From: Oceanospirillaceae bacterium
GTDB lineage: Bacteria; Pseudomonadota; Gammaproteobacteria; Pseudomonadales; Oceanobacteraceae
Length of the DNA stretch: 64,000 bases
Assembly (NCBI GenBank): GCA_002724925.1
Contig: PBQA01000020.1
Location: 1 to 64,000 of the forward strand
Direction of reading: 5' to 3'
The notes under the pieces were generated by a model. The model was not told the DNA's origin. It saw only the letters and a list, made by a program, of their open reading frames with translations, and ran no database searches. Below, piece by piece: positions 52,966 through 62,581 of this stretch. The position numbers and the translations under genes are program-made. The stretch's first letter is position 1. The number at the start of each line of letters is the position of its first letter.

Positions 52966-53538
52966 ATGAATATTTCGTACTCTATTGATCATCAACAGGG
53001 TAAACTACAGGGAAAGAATCATGACCCCCTGTTGGAAGACGAAAAATCTATGAATCGCTATGACGAAGTGCTGGTTGCACTGCGGCGCATCATTCGCGCA
53101 ACCGATCTCCATTCCAAACAGCTGAGTAAGATATCCGGCCTGACTTCTCCGCAGCTTCTGATCTTGCAGACACTGCGCCACCACGGCGAGCTCACGGTAG
53201 GTGATGTGGCCCGTCGAGTCAGCCTTTCTCAAGCGACAGTGACCACCATTATCGACCGCCTCAGTAAGCGTGGTTTTGTAGTGCGCGAGCGTGGTAGCTC
53301 TGATAAGCGGAAAGTATTTGTACACCTGACAGAGCAGGCCATTCAGGCACTCGTCGACGCACCGCGCCCGCTGCAGGATAGTTTCGTTCAGCAGTTTCAG
53401 GATTTGCGCGATTGGGAACAAAGCATGATTCTGACATCTTTGGAGCGCGTTGCGCACATGATGGATGCACAGCACATCGACGCTTCCCCAGTTCTTGACC
53501 TTGGCCAACTTGACCGGACCGACCCGGGCAGCCACTGA
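52966..53538 (+). CDS. ectR: MarR-family regulator, probable EctR
   Basis: The protein has 190 residues from the ATG 52966, chosen because AGGAGG lies just before it; the frame opens 12 codons earlier. The winged-helix MarR domain is 'LTSPQLLILQTLRHHGELTVGDVARRVSLSQATVTTIIDRLSKRGFVVRERGSSDKRKVFVHLTEQAIQAL'. Divergence from ectABC-ask matches EctR1, the known repressor-type regulator of ectoine genes in methylotrophs and halophiles. The assignment rests on position and family. Confidence 0.88.
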   Translation: MNISYSIDHQQGKLQGKNHDPLLEDEKSMNRYDEVLVALRRIIRATDLHSKQLSKISGLTSPQLLILQTLRHHGELTVGDVARRVSLSQATVTTIIDRLSKRGFVVRERGSSDKRKVFVHLTEQAIQALVDAPRPLQDSFVQQFQDLRDWEQSMILTSLERVAHMMDAQHIDASPVLDLGQLDRTDPGSH

Positions 53539-53692
53539 CAGCCGGCCTGCCCCGCCAGGCGCATTGTCATGAATGTGCCTGTCTCTTATCTGGATTGCCT
53601 CCTGATCCTGCTCAACAGTCTATACAGTAGAATTGTTGTAGCGCATCGGCGGGCGCTCATCCCGCTTTTCTACTGTTTTACTGGAGATACAC

Positions 53693-54874
53693 ATGACTGA
53701 CGTTGTCATAGTTGCTGCTACCCGCACTGCGATCGGAAGCTTTGGCGGATCACTCGCTGGATTATCGGCTGTTGACCTCGGGGCTGCCGTAATTTCATCC
53801 CTGATCAAAAAAACAAGTGTCGACGGAGAGCTTGTTGATGAAGTACTCATGGGCCAGGTGCTGACGGCCGCTGCTGGCCAGAACCCTGCACGCCAGTCTG
53901 CGATCAAGGGTGGTCTACCTGCTACTGTACCCGCCATGACCATCAACAAAGTCTGTGGTTCAGGCCTCAAAGCAGTCCATCTCGCCACGCAGGCGATTGC
54001 GTGCGGGGATGCTGACGTAGTGATTGCCGGCGGCCAGGAATCTATGTCTAATGCACCGCATGCGATGCCAAACTCCCGCAATGGCCAGCGCATGGGGCCA
54101 ATTACCATGGTCGACACCATGGTGGTCGATGGACTCTGGGACGCATTTAACGATTACCATATGGGTACCACCGCAGAGAACATTGCCTGCGATTACAACA
54201 TTAGCCGGGAAGAGCAGGATGCCTTTGCAGCAGCCTCTCAGAACAAAGCACTCGCCGCAATTGAAGCGGGTACCTTCGCAGATGAAATTACCCCGATCGA
54301 AATTCCCCAGCGCAAAGGCGACCCAATTGTGTTTAAGGTGGATGAAAATCCACGCCCCGGTACGACCGCAGAAAAGCTTGCAGGTATGCGCCCGGCCTTT
54401 AGTAAGGACGGCTCAGTGACCGCCGGTAATGCCTCATCGCTCAATGATGGCGCCGCCGCTGTTATGCTGATGAGCGCAGCCAAAGCCGCAGAGCTTGGCC
54501 TTCCTGTGCTCGCGACAATTAAGGGCTACGCCAATGCCGGTGTTGAACCGCGCATCATGGGCACAGGGCCGATTCCTGCAACGAAAAAATGCCTGAGCAA
54601 AGCGGGCTGGAATGTAGACGATCTCGACCTGATTGAAGCCAACGAAGCCTTCGCTGTACAGGCTCTGTCGGTTAATAAAGGTCTGGAGTGGGATGCCGAT
54701 AAAATCAATGTGAACGGCGGTGCCATCGCCCTTGGCCACCCTATTGGCGCCTCAGGCTGCCGTATTCTGGTGACACTGCTGCATGAGATGGCTCGCCGTG
54801 ATGCAAAGAAAGGTCTCGCGACCTTATGTATTGGCGGAGGAATGGGCGTTTCTCTAGCAGTAGAACGGGACTGA
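53693..54874 (+). CDS. Acetyl-CoA acetyltransferase (thiolase)
   Basis: This 393-residue biosynthetic-type thiolase condenses or cleaves acetoacetyl-CoA. It has '[22 protein letters not shown]', the acylated Cys in '[19 protein letters not shown]', '[23 protein letters not shown]', '[28 protein letters not shown]' (catalytic His) and '[11 protein letters not shown]' (second Cys). With the PHA depolymerase in this window it points to polyhydroxybutyrate turnover. It resembles AtoB and PhaA; the exact role is not decided. Confidence 0.94.
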   Translation: MTDVVIVAATRTAIGSFGGSLAGLSAVDLGAAVISSLIKKTSVDGELVDEVLMGQVLTAAAGQNPARQSAIKGGLPATVPAMTINKVCGSGLKAVHLATQAIACGDADVVIAGGQESMSNAPHAMPNSRNGQRMGPITMVDTMVVDGLWDAFNDYHMGTTAENIACDYNISREEQDAFAAASQNKALAAIEAGTFADEITPIEIPQRKGDPIVFKVDENPRPGTTAEKLAGMRPAFSKDGSVTAGNASSLNDGAAAVMLMSAAKAAELGLPVLATIKGYANAGVEPRIMGTGPIPATKKCLSKAGWNVDDLDLIEANEAFAVQALSVNKGLEWDADKINVNGGAIALGHPIGASGCRILVTLLHEMARRDAKKGLATLCIGGGMGVSLAVERD

Positions 54875-54892
54875 ACAGCTGTCATCCAAACT

Positions 54893-54918
54893 TATGGGGA
54901 TCTGGGCAGATCCCCATA
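54893..54918. terminator. Hairpin terminator between convergent genes
   Basis: TATGGGGATCT and AGATCCCCATA pair perfectly (11 bp) around GGGC, between the thiolase stop (54874) and the stop of the leftward C39-like gene (54928). Confidence 0.75.
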
Positions 54919-54927
54919 TTCTGAAGT

Positions 54928-55479
54928 CTAAACCTCAGTGAACTCCGTCACCTTGCCTTCGATAATCAGCACATAAGGGACGAAAGTCCGATTAAACTCA
55001 CTTCGCTCAATGGTAATCATGCCAGCGAAGGGGTCTCTCAGGTAAACATATTCTTCGTCTTCGAAGTAGTAGAGGTAAAAGCGGTCAACACCTTCCGGGT
55101 TGTCCTTTAAGAGGAGGTACGGCCCGTCCTGTTGCTGCAGTTTACGCTGCGCCAGATCCAGCAGCAGATCATCAGAGCGATACGCACTGGCCCGCAGGCC
55201 TAGAGCGGCGGCAGCCTGTTTTATGTCATAGAAATTGAAGCCACGTTGCTCGCGGATTCTGACCGGGTCACCGTGCACAAACAGCAGTGCAAATATATCA
55301 ACTTCGCTAGTTTTCACGCCCATGCTCTCTTCAAGCATGACCGACACCATATAAGCGCAACCTGACGACTCAAGTGCAGCGTGGGTCTGCTTCTCATCCA
55401 GTGCCGGCGTGTCTTCCAGCGCCCAGGCACTTACAGTGGCGAGGAGCCATACAAGCAATGTCAGTACTGCGAATTTCAT
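54928..55479 (-). CDS. Exported C39-peptidase-like protein lacking the catalytic His
   Basis: The 183 residues have a signal peptide (~1-20, 'VSAWA'). The rest resembles a C39 (papain-like) peptidase domain: C41 in 'ESSGCAYMVSVMLEE', then 'ALLFVHGDP..IREQRGFNFYDIKQAAAALGLRASAY', and 'VDRFYLYYFEDEEYVYLRDPFAGMI'. In active C39 enzymes the position before 'F-x-V' is the catalytic His ('HFVV'); here it is R133, while D149 of the 'DP' motif is kept. It is probably an inactive or repurposed relative. It is a single gene, convergent with the thiolase. Confidence 0.75.
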   Translation of the reverse strand: MKFAVLTLLVWLLATVSAWALEDTPALDEKQTHAALESSGCAYMVSVMLEESMGVKTSEVDIFALLFVHGDPVRIREQRGFNFYDIKQAAAALGLRASAYRSDDLLLDLAQRKLQQQDGPYLLLKDNPEGVDRFYLYYFEDEEYVYLRDPFAGMITIERSEFNRTFVPYVLIIEGKVTEFTEV

Positions 55480-55796
55480 CTGAGAGTATGCTCATGTTGC
55501 AAAACGGGCCAAGAATGACGGGGCACACACCAACTGAACAGGTGATATCAGATCAACTTCATGTCCTGATATGTCCTATTTAAAATTAGTCCAAACGAGC
55601 CAGATCGTGAAACAGACCTATGTGACTTTCCTACGTTGGCTGCAGAAGCTCCGTACACAGCAGCAGAGTTAACAATCTGCACGTTTGCACTGGCTGAGTC
55701 CGCCTGCTCGGCATAAGCTGATCTCTCTGAATAGTGAGCCCACTGCTTCTGTTACTTTCGCGTGCACACCGCCGCGACACTGCAAAGGAACGCCAT
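55480..55796. other. Spacer between C39-like gene and acyl-CoA ligase
   Basis: No gene is supported. It should hold the divergent promoters. One inverted repeat, ATATCAG (55545-55551) / CTGATAT (55566-55572), with centres 21 bp apart, could be an operator. Nothing else stands out. Confidence 0.4.
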
Positions 55797-57455
55797 ATGA
55801 CAAACGCGCGAACTGTCACCGGGCAAATGATGACGCAACCCATGCTGATCAGTGATTTGTTGGAGTATGCAGCCGCTCATCACGGAACTCGTGAGATCAT
55901 CAGCCGCAGGCTTGAAGGGGATATTCACAGATACACTTACAAAGACGCACTACAGCGGAGTAAGCAGCTGGCACATGCGCTGATTTCACTCGGCGTACAA
56001 CCCGGTGACCGTGTCGCGACCCTGGCCTGGAACGGCTACCGACACTTCGAATGTTACTACGGCATATCCGGCATCGGGGCTATCTGTCACACGGTCAATC
56101 CGCGGCTCTACTCTGAACAGGTCGAGTACATTATCCAACACGCTGAGGACTGCTACGTTTTCCTGGATGCCTGTTTCGCCCCCCTGCTGGAGCCCATCGC
56201 CGACAAACTATCCAGCGTCAAAGGGTTTATTCTGATGATCGACGAAGATCAGATGCCCGACACGTCGCTACCGAATGTGCATAACTACGAGCACTTGCTG
56301 GCTCAGCAACCCGACATCTACGAATGGCCGCGCTTCGACGCGGATACCGCAGCCTGTCTTTGTTATACGTCTGGCACCACGGGGAACCCAAAAGGTGTTC
56401 TGTACTCCCACGCCTCCACCGTTCTGCACGCCTACGCCAGCCGTAATCCGGATGCGCTGAACGTGTCTTCCGACAGCGTCGTTATGCCGGTCGTCCCCAT
56501 GTATCACGTTTGTGCCTGGGGCATGCCATATATTGCCCCTATGTCGGGCGCTTCTCTCGTACTTCCCGGCGAAGGCATGGATGGTCCGGACCTGTATGAG
56601 CTGATCGATGTTGCACAGGTCGATATGATGCTTGGGGTGCCTACGGTCTGGCTGCGCCTCATCGACTATCTGAAAGCCAATGACCTGACCATTCCGTCAG
56701 TAAAAACCGTTGGTGTCGGCGGCTCAGCCTCCCCCCGTTCACTGGTCGAAACACTCGACAAAGAGTTCGGTATTTATCTTCTTCCCATCTGGGGGATGAC
56801 CGAAACCTCGCCTCTGGCAACGTTGGGAGCACCGACCAAAGCCATGGCCAATATGTCTGATGATGAGCGTTATCGGATACAAACAACCGCCGGTAAGCCT
56901 ATGTTTGGCATCGACCTTGAGATTTTTGACGATGACGGAGAGCCCCTGCCCCACGATGGCACCAGTCGGGGGTTCCTCAGAGTCAGAGGTCCATGGGTAT
57001 TGAACAGTTACTACAAAACAGAAAAACCCGATGCCTTTTTTACGGACAAAGATGGTGGAGTCTGGTTCGACACGGGTGATATTGCAGTGATCGATGAGCA
57101 AAGCTATCTGCAAATCGTCGACCGCGCGAAAGACGTTGTGAAGTCAGGCGGTGAATGGATCTCATCCATCGACCTTGAAAATGCCGCAGTTGGCCACCCA
57201 GATGTGGCGGAAGCGTGCGTTATCGGTGTAAAGCATCCTAAGTGGGATGAGCGCCCGCTGTTATTTATCGTTGCTCTGGAAGGAAAAACCGTGACGAAAG
57301 AAGACGTCTACGCCTACCTGGGTGGAAAAATCGCTAAATGGTGGATGCCCGACGATATTCTCGTGGTGGATGAACTCCCTCATACCGCCACAGGGAAACT
57401 GCAGAAACGTAGCCTGCGGGATGAGTACATCAACTACCTGGTTGATAAAAGTTGA
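55797..57455 (+). CDS. Fatty-acid-CoA ligase (AMP-forming), AlkK-like
   Basis: The protein has 552 residues from the ATG 55797 (AAGGA 8 bp upstream; the frame opens 21 codons earlier). It activates medium- or long-chain carboxylic acids to acyl-CoA. Motifs are the P-loop '[19 protein letters not shown]', '[16 protein letters not shown]', '[16 protein letters not shown]', '[34 protein letters not shown]' and the terminal lysine motif '[15 protein letters not shown]'. Closest by memory to the AlkK or DmdB-like medium-chain group. Confidence 0.93.
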   Translation: MTNARTVTGQMMTQPMLISDLLEYAAAHHGTREIISRRLEGDIHRYTYKDALQRSKQLAHALISLGVQPGDRVATLAWNGYRHFECYYGISGIGAICHTVNPRLYSEQVEYIIQHAEDCYVFLDACFAPLLEPIADKLSSVKGFILMIDEDQMPDTSLPNVHNYEHLLAQQPDIYEWPRFDADTAACLCYTSGTTGNPKGVLYSHASTVLHAYASRNPDALNVSSDSVVMPVVPMYHVCAWGMPYIAPMSGASLVLPGEGMDGPDLYELIDVAQVDMMLGVPTVWLRLIDYLKANDLTIPSVKTVGVGGSASPRSLVETLDKEFGIYLLPIWGMTETSPLATLGAPTKAMANMSDDERYRIQTTAGKPMFGIDLEIFDDDGEPLPHDGTSRGFLRVRGPWVLNSYYKTEKPDAFFTDKDGGVWFDTGDIAVIDEQSYLQIVDRAKDVVKSGGEWISSIDLENAAVGHPDVAEACVIGVKHPKWDERPLLFIVALEGKTVTKEDVYAYLGGKIAKWWMPDDILVVDELPHTATGKLQKRSLRDEYINYLVDKS

Positions 57456-57486
57456 ATCGGCCCTGAGACAAAGTCCGGCAGAAAAA

Positions 57487-57524
57487 CCTGAAGTTGAGAG
57501 CCAGGTTCAGCGTTCAACTTCAGG
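57487..57524. terminator. Hairpin terminator overlapping the MFS gene 3' end
   Basis: CCTGAAGTTGA (57487-57497) pairs with TCAACTTCAGG (57514-57524), followed on the plus strand by CAATTTTAT. It serves the convergent acyl-CoA ligase and partly overlaps the last codons of the leftward transporter gene. Confidence 0.65.
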
Positions 57525-58832
57525 CAATTTTATGGCCATCCAGCTACCTGCCATCCCCATGAATGACAAAATCAGGATAACGCCGCTGACGCCAATCAGA
57601 GGCTCCAGCAGACTGATAAACCCTGTCATCAGCAACATGACGCCAATCAGTGTATTGCCCACCGAAACATAGTCCGTGCGCTTATTTCCTTCGCCGAGGT
57701 TGACCACATAGGTCTTTCTTCCCAAACGCACGCCCTGATGGGCGATACTCAATACAAAGTACAACAGTGGCAAAACCCAGATTTCTGACAGCCACTCTGA
57801 CCTGAACACTCCAAGAAGAAATATCACTCCGCCAACCGCCGCCGACATCATCCCGGCACGCACCATCACCAGGCGACTGGAAACATCGGCAAAGCGCCCC
57901 CAAAAGCGTCCTGAAACCAAACTACCCGCACCACTCGCAGCCATAAACAAGGCCAACATACTGATCGCTGCATCCAGCTCCTGATGAGCGAGCACGACGA
58001 TAAAAGGCGCCGTTAACGCCGAACACAGAAGTAATGAACGGGAGAGAAGAAAACGTCGGAAAGGGGCGTCGGTTTTAAGTAACGATAATCTGGCAAAGGC
58101 TTCCTTTAATCCGTTATTTCCGCCGTCTGTCTCTCCCGGGAATTCGTTGATTCCGGCATAGATACCACCAGCAATGATCCACATCAAAGCGGCCAGCGCA
58201 AAGCCAGAGGCATAAAGGGTGGTAGACCCTTCCCCCAACACACCACTGATCAGCAAGAGGGCGACTGTCAGAGTAATCAGGCCCGCTGCCGTTTCAGCCC
58301 AGCCGTTCAGAGTGCCTCGCCGGGGTTTCGGGATGGTCTTACCCAGCACATCTTTCGAAGCAACAGAACTCAAACCTCGTGACAGACTGAATATGACCAC
58401 CAATGCCAGCATCGACCAGCCAGCGATACTTCCCTCCAGAAAGAAGGCAACCGCAGCGATACCGGATACCGCCATTGCCTGCAGAGCGCTGCCAAGCACC
58501 CACATCCACTTACGGACAGCCATGGTGCGGACAACACTGGCGATAGCAAGTTGAGGAAGCATTGAGCCGGACTCACGGATTGGCACCAGCCAGCCCAGCA
58601 TCCACGCCGGTGCACCAACAGACTGCATCAGCCACGGCAAGGTGATTTTAGGATTGACCAGAGCATCTCCCAGCTTAGAGAAAAACATGCTTAGTAGGGT
58701 TTTCAGAAAATTGCCGGAGACTTCCTGACAAGCACTCTCAGGAATCGATTTACAGGCACGAGCATCTTCGTCGTTAACCAGTTTTTCGTAGATATCATCG
58801 GTCAGACCGGACCGGTGAGAAGTGTCTGTCAT
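57507..58832 (-). CDS. Major facilitator superfamily transporter
   Basis: The protein has 441 residues from the ATG 58830-58832; a TTG two codons earlier also opens the frame. It has a soluble N-terminus of ~40 residues and then about 12 hydrophobic helices, including 'MWVLGSALQAMAVSGIAAVAFFLEGSIAGWSMLALVVIFSLSRGLSSVASKDVLGKTIPKPRRGTLNGW' and 'SLVSGRFWGRFADVSSRLVMVRAGMMSAAVGGVIFLLGVF'. The N-terminal 'MLGWLVPIRESGSMLPQ' type segment occurs in a bacterial MFS subgroup of unknown substrate. The substrate is not predictable here. Confidence 0.88.
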   Translation of the reverse strand: MTDTSHRSGLTDDIYEKLVNDEDARACKSIPESACQEVSGNFLKTLLSMFFSKLGDALVNPKITLPWLMQSVGAPAWMLGWLVPIRESGSMLPQLAIASVVRTMAVRKWMWVLGSALQAMAVSGIAAVAFFLEGSIAGWSMLALVVIFSLSRGLSSVASKDVLGKTIPKPRRGTLNGWAETAAGLITLTVALLLISGVLGEGSTTLYASGFALAALMWIIAGGIYAGINEFPGETDGGNNGLKEAFARLSLLKTDAPFRRFLLSRSLLLCSALTAPFIVVLAHQELDAAISMLALFMAASGAGSLVSGRFWGRFADVSSRLVMVRAGMMSAAVGGVIFLLGVFRSEWLSEIWVLPLLYFVLSIAHQGVRLGRKTYVVNLGEGNKRTDYVSVGNTLIGVMLLMTGFISLLEPLIGVSGVILILSFMGMAGSWMAIKLPEVER

Positions 58833-58905
58833 GAGCAACTAGTCCTGTTAACCCATCAAATAAGGAGTGGATCATGATAGCAGGGGCGATTAAGGCGGGC
58901 TAATA

Positions 58906-58929
58906 AACCGGACCCGAGCGGGTCCGGTT
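58906..58929. terminator. Terminator between PHA depolymerase and MFS genes
   Basis: AACCGGACCC (58906-58915) and GGGTCCGGTT (58920-58929) pair perfectly around GAGC. Reading leftward, TTTATTA follows, so it ends the depolymerase transcript. Confidence 0.8.
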
Positions 58930-58935
58930 GGCGTT

Positions 58936-60156
58936 TTAACTATGTTTCACCATAAAGGTCTTCACTGCCGGGGCAATGCTTTCCCGGAATTTACGGCCAT
59001 TGAAAATACCGTAATGACCAACGCCCGGCTCTTCCCTGTGAACCTTCATCTTGTCAGGAATGCCAGCACAAAGATCCAGAGCGCAAGCCGTCTGCCCTTT
59101 GCCGGTAATGTCGTCAAGTTCTCCCTCAATGGTCATCAGAGCCATCTCTTTAATGGCTTTCAGGTCAACCACCTTGCCCCGATATTCCATCGTGCCTTCT
59201 GGCAACTGATACTCAAGAAACACCTTACGAATGGTATCGAGATAATAGCGGGCAGGCATATCCATCACCGCAAGGTATTCGTTATAGAATTCCCGGTGCG
59301 CCTCTGCACTATCACCATCCCCCTTCACCAGGTCAGTAAAGAACTTGAAGTGCTTGCTGACATGGTTATCCATATTCATCGACATAAAGCCCGACAGCTG
59401 GATGAATCCCGGGTACACCGACTGACCACGTCCGGCAAAGCCATCTGGCACGTGACAGATGACGTTGTCTTCGAACCACTCAAGATCTTTACCCGACGCG
59501 TAATCGTTTACTTCCGTTGGGCTGATACGTACATCAATCGGCCCACCCATTAAGGTCATGGACTTGGGTACTGCTTTGCTGCCCTGCTCAGACATGACAC
59601 TCGCTGCCACAAGCGCAGGAACACAAGGTTGACAGACGGCCAGCACATGCGTGTCCGGGCCCAGAAATTCCAGAAACTCAATCAGGTAATCGACATAATC
59701 ATCAAAACTGAACTCACCCTTGGAGCGGGGTACATCCCGCGCATTCAGCCAGTCTGTGATGTATACCTCATGATCGGGCAGAAATTCCGCAACCGTCCCG
59801 CGCAGAAGAGTAGAAAAGTGACCGGATAGTGGCGCGACGATCAGCAGTTTGGGTTGCTCAAGGCCACGCTTGCGACGGCGGAAATGAACCAGGTCACAAT
59901 AAGGCTTCTCAACCACACTGCAATATTCAATGCCGACTTCGCGGCCATCAATGCGTGTGGTGTCCAACCGCCATTCCGGCTTTTCATAAAAATCGGTCAA
60001 GCGTTCAACCAGTTCCAGCGAGGCACGAACAGTGCGCAGGTACCAACCGTAATTCATCGGGTTCCAGGGTTGATAACACATCTGCCGGGACAGGCGTGCT
60101 GCCACATGCATTGGGCGTAGCGCATTCATTACGTGGGCATTGATTGTGTAGAGCAT
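58936..60156 (-). CDS. phaZ: Intracellular polyhydroxyalkanoate depolymerase
   Basis: The enzyme mobilises stored PHB/PHA granules. The protein has 406 residues from the ATG 60154-60156 ('MLYTINAHVMNALRPMHVAARLSRQ'), with GAGGTGG 7 bp upstream; the frame opens 34 codons earlier. It has 'PLSGHFSTLLRGTVAEFLPDHEVYITDWLNARDVPRSKGEFSFDDYVDYLIEFL', the lipase-like nucleophile region 'HVLAVCQPCVPALVAASVM' (Cys nucleophile), 'DITGKGQTACALDLCAGIP' and 'PGVGHYGIFNGRKFRESI' with the catalytic His. It fits the TIGR01849 type. Confidence 0.94.
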   Translation of the reverse strand: MLYTINAHVMNALRPMHVAARLSRQMCYQPWNPMNYGWYLRTVRASLELVERLTDFYEKPEWRLDTTRIDGREVGIEYCSVVEKPYCDLVHFRRRKRGLEQPKLLIVAPLSGHFSTLLRGTVAEFLPDHEVYITDWLNARDVPRSKGEFSFDDYVDYLIEFLEFLGPDTHVLAVCQPCVPALVAASVMSEQGSKAVPKSMTLMGGPIDVRISPTEVNDYASGKDLEWFEDNVICHVPDGFAGRGQSVYPGFIQLSGFMSMNMDNHVSKHFKFFTDLVKGDGDSAEAHREFYNEYLAVMDMPARYYLDTIRKVFLEYQLPEGTMEYRGKVVDLKAIKEMALMTIEGELDDITGKGQTACALDLCAGIPDKMKVHREEPGVGHYGIFNGRKFRESIAPAVKTFMVKHS

Positions 60157-60461
60157 TCCATTCCACCTCGTCATCGCACCAGAATTCATCCGGGAGAAGC
60201 CCCGAATCAGGGAAGACTTCCAGCATAGCTGAAGGTTCACAGGTATCTGTCCATTCATTAAAAATTAATCCGAACCAACCGGACGTTCAGGACGTTTATT
60301 TTCCTCAGGGGTCAAATTGTCTATACTGTGAGTTAAGTTTGCCTCTTTATTGCCCGATATATTCGGGACTTGGCGCACTGCGCCCTGTGGGGAACACTGA
60401 TAATGACGTTATTTTGCAATGAGCGGATACATCCGCCCGCCAATAATAATAACGAGGAGAG
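60157..60461. other. Divergent promoter spacer (PHA depolymerase / Mpo1-like)
   Basis: No gene is supported. The stretch is AT-rich with a TATACT hexamer at 60322-60327 that could be a -10 box for the rightward gene; the -35 is unclear. Short overlapping ORFs are out-of-frame shadows of the depolymerase 5' end. Confidence 0.4.
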
Positions 60462-60830
60462 GTGGCCATCGTGAGTACAGAAACGGAAAACAGTGAAAAC
60501 GCTGTAAACAGAGATCTAAGATTCACCAATTTCAGTGAGTTTTACCCTTATTATCTTTCTGAACACAGAAACTCTCCCTGCCGCAGCCTGCACTACATAG
60601 GTAGCTCAATTGGCCTTGGGGTTCTGTTGTTTTCGATCACCAGTGGAAAATTTCAGTATATCCCTCTGGCCCTGGTCGCGGGTTATGCCTTTGCCTGGAT
60701 CGGACACTTCTTCTTTGAGCACAATAAACCTGCCACTTTCCGCTATCCGTTATGGAGCTTTATCGGTGACTGGGTCATGTTGAAAGATTTTTTGCTGGGA
60801 CGCATCGACAAAAAACTACCTCGTTCCTGA
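60462..60830 (+). CDS. Mpo1-like (DUF962) membrane protein
   Basis: The 122 residues read from a GTG; a second GTG at 60471 is equally plausible given the GAGGAGAGG just upstream. The family motif is 'FYPYYLSEHRNSPCRSLHYIGSSIGL', 'YAFAWIGHFFFEHNKPATFRYPLWSFIGDWVMLKDF', with His residues resembling the 2-hydroxy fatty acid dioxygenase Mpo1 of yeast. There are two membrane helices. The bacterial role is not established. Confidence 0.9.
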   Translation: MAIVSTETENSENAVNRDLRFTNFSEFYPYYLSEHRNSPCRSLHYIGSSIGLGVLLFSITSGKFQYIPLALVAGYAFAWIGHFFFEHNKPATFRYPLWSFIGDWVMLKDFLLGRIDKKLPRS

Positions 60831-60868
60831 TAAAAAATGATCAATTGCAGCCCAATGTGGAGGCGATG

Positions 60869-61678
60869 ATGAAACATGTGTTGAGTGTCGCGGCAACCGT
60901 GTTTGCCAGTGCCTTTGCCGTTTACCCCGCATGCGCAGATACTATCAGCCTGAGAGCAGATATATGGCCTCCTTACAATGCAACGCCCAGCAGCGACAAA
61001 CCAGGTTACATCGTCGAAATTGCGACAGAGATCTGGAACGCTGAAGGTCATCAGGTCGACTACTCTACCATTCCGTGGGAGCGCGCGATCAGCGAAGCAC
61101 GTACAGGCAACGTTGACTGCATACTTGGCGCTCTGCCAGACGAAGTTCCCGACTTCGTGTTCCACTCCTTGCCCTTAGGTTATGATCAAAGTACGTTTTA
61201 TACCCGCGCCGTCAACCACTGGACGTATCACTCTCCCACTCAGCTCAATGATATCCGCCTCGGAGTCATTGGCGGATATTCCTATGATCAGGGCGCTGTC
61301 GACGAGCATATAGCAACGGCGATCCGCGAGGGCACTCCCGGTAGTCAGGTGCAACTGATGAAAGGCGACAATGCTTTGGAAAAAAACCTGCAGAAACTTC
61401 TGTCGGGGCGTATTGATGTCATTGTTGGGTCAGCCACCGTGGTCGACTACACTATAGCAACCCTTGGAATGGACGGGACGGTACGGCCCGCGGGCAATAT
61501 TGGGGTTGCCGACAAACTCTACATCGCTTGCTCGCCCGCTACACCTACGCAGTCAAAGACCTACACCCGCCAGCTGGACGAAGGCATTCAGCGTTTACGG
61601 AAATCTGGTCGACTGACAGAAATACTTCAACGCTACGGACTACAGGACTGGAGTACTGAAACAAGCCTGAAACCTTGA
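60869..61678 (+). CDS. Periplasmic solute-binding protein (SBP family 3)
   Basis: The protein has 269 residues from the ATG 60869; the adjacent ATG 60866 is too close to the GGAGG. It has a signal peptide (~1-22, 'VYPACA'). The family-3 binding fold is shown by 'ISLRADIWPPYNATPSSDKPGYIVEIATEIWNAEGHQVDYSTIPWERAISEARTGNVDCILGALP' and 'LQKLLSGRIDVIVGSATVVDYTIATLGM'. No ABC permease is nearby, so it may be an orphan or act as a sensor-like protein. The ligand is unknown. Confidence 0.9.
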   Translation: MKHVLSVAATVFASAFAVYPACADTISLRADIWPPYNATPSSDKPGYIVEIATEIWNAEGHQVDYSTIPWERAISEARTGNVDCILGALPDEVPDFVFHSLPLGYDQSTFYTRAVNHWTYHSPTQLNDIRLGVIGGYSYDQGAVDEHIATAIREGTPGSQVQLMKGDNALEKNLQKLLSGRIDVIVGSATVVDYTIATLGMDGTVRPAGNIGVADKLYIACSPATPTQSKTYTRQLDEGIQRLRKSGRLTEILQRYGLQDWSTETSLKP

Positions 61679-61761
61679 TATATGAACTATGAAGTATTGA
61701 ACCTGTCATAGTCACTCGCTATTCTGCAACCGAATACTGTCGTCTTAAGGAATATCCAAAT

Positions 61762-62469
61762 ATGCTTCGCAAGCACGCACTGGTAGCGGCCATCGTTATC
61801 GCTCCAACCGCAGCAATGGCTGCTGAACCGTCATGGGATGGCGCCGCAGAACTCGGCACTATCTTCACTTCAGGTAATACAGATACTCAGAGCATTAATG
61901 CTAACTTCATGGCAAAACGTACCGGTGAAGTTTGGGATACAACTCTGAAACTGGAAGCCCTGACCAGTGAAGAAGACGGCGTAAAATCAAAAGAGAAGTA
62001 CAGCGCCCTGACTCAGTTTGACCGCAACTTCACTGAGCACTCCTACATGGCCATCGTCGCCCAACAGGAGCGTGCACGCTTCAGTGGTTATACTTACCAA
62101 AGCACGGTATCGATTAACTACGGTTACCGTGTTCTCAAAAACGACACCATGGAACTGAATATTGAGGCTGGTCCGGGTTATCGCCGCGACAAACTGAAAG
62201 AGACAGACGAAATTCAGGAAGAAGCGATTGGTCGTCTGGCTCTGGGCTACCAATGGCAGATTCGTGAAGGTGTCTCCTTCATTGAGAACTTCACTGCCGA
62301 AGTTGGTAGCGACAACTCTATTTACAAATCAGAGACAGGACTGCAAAGCCAGCTGAGCGGCAGCCTTGCATCTAAGCTCACCTACAAAGTGAAGCATGTG
62401 GAAGAAGTGCCAGAAGGCACTGAAAATACTGACACTGAATTTGGCGTTACTTTGGTTTATAGCTTCTGA
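61762..62469 (+). CDS. DUF481 outer-membrane barrel protein (YdiY-like)
   Basis: The 235 residues have a signal peptide (~1-20, 'AAMAA'). The DUF481 domain contains 'WDGAAELGTIFTSGNTDTQSINANFMAKRTGEVWDTTLKLEAL', 'LTQFDRNFTEHSYMAIVAQQERARFSGYTYQSTVSINYGYRVLKN' and the terminal aromatic beta-signal 'FGVTLVYSF'. It is presumably an outer-membrane beta-barrel. The last five codons with the stop are part of a three-copy tandem repeat. Confidence 0.9.
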   Translation: MLRKHALVAAIVIAPTAAMAAEPSWDGAAELGTIFTSGNTDTQSINANFMAKRTGEVWDTTLKLEALTSEEDGVKSKEKYSALTQFDRNFTEHSYMAIVAQQERARFSGYTYQSTVSINYGYRVLKNDTMELNIEAGPGYRRDKLKETDEIQEEAIGRLALGYQWQIREGVSFIENFTAEVGSDNSIYKSETGLQSQLSGSLASKLTYKVKHVEEVPEGTENTDTEFGVTLVYSF

Positions 62470-62501
62470 GGTTTATAGCTTCTGAGGTTTATAGCTTCTG
62501 A
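62454..62501. repeat. Three perfect tandem copies of a 16-bp unit across a stop codon
   Basis: GGTTTATAGCTTCTGA occurs at 62454-62469, 62470-62485 and 62486-62501. The first copy encodes the terminal V-Y-S-F and the stop of the DUF481 protein. Because 16 is not a multiple of three, later copies would be read in other frames on readthrough. Confidence 0.95.
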
Positions 62502-62540
62502 TCATCACGGTTGAGCCATGACCAGTAACCATAACCAGTA

Positions 62541-62565
62541 AAAAGGGGCGTTAATCGCCCCTTTT
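62541..62565. terminator. Bidirectional terminator between convergent genes
   Basis: AAAAGGGGCG (62541-62550) pairs with CGCCCCTTTT (62556-62565) around TTAAT, followed by more T. It separates the DUF481 gene from the leftward Spy/CpxP-like gene. Confidence 0.9.
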
Positions 62566-62581
62566 TGTATTTTGCTCGTCT

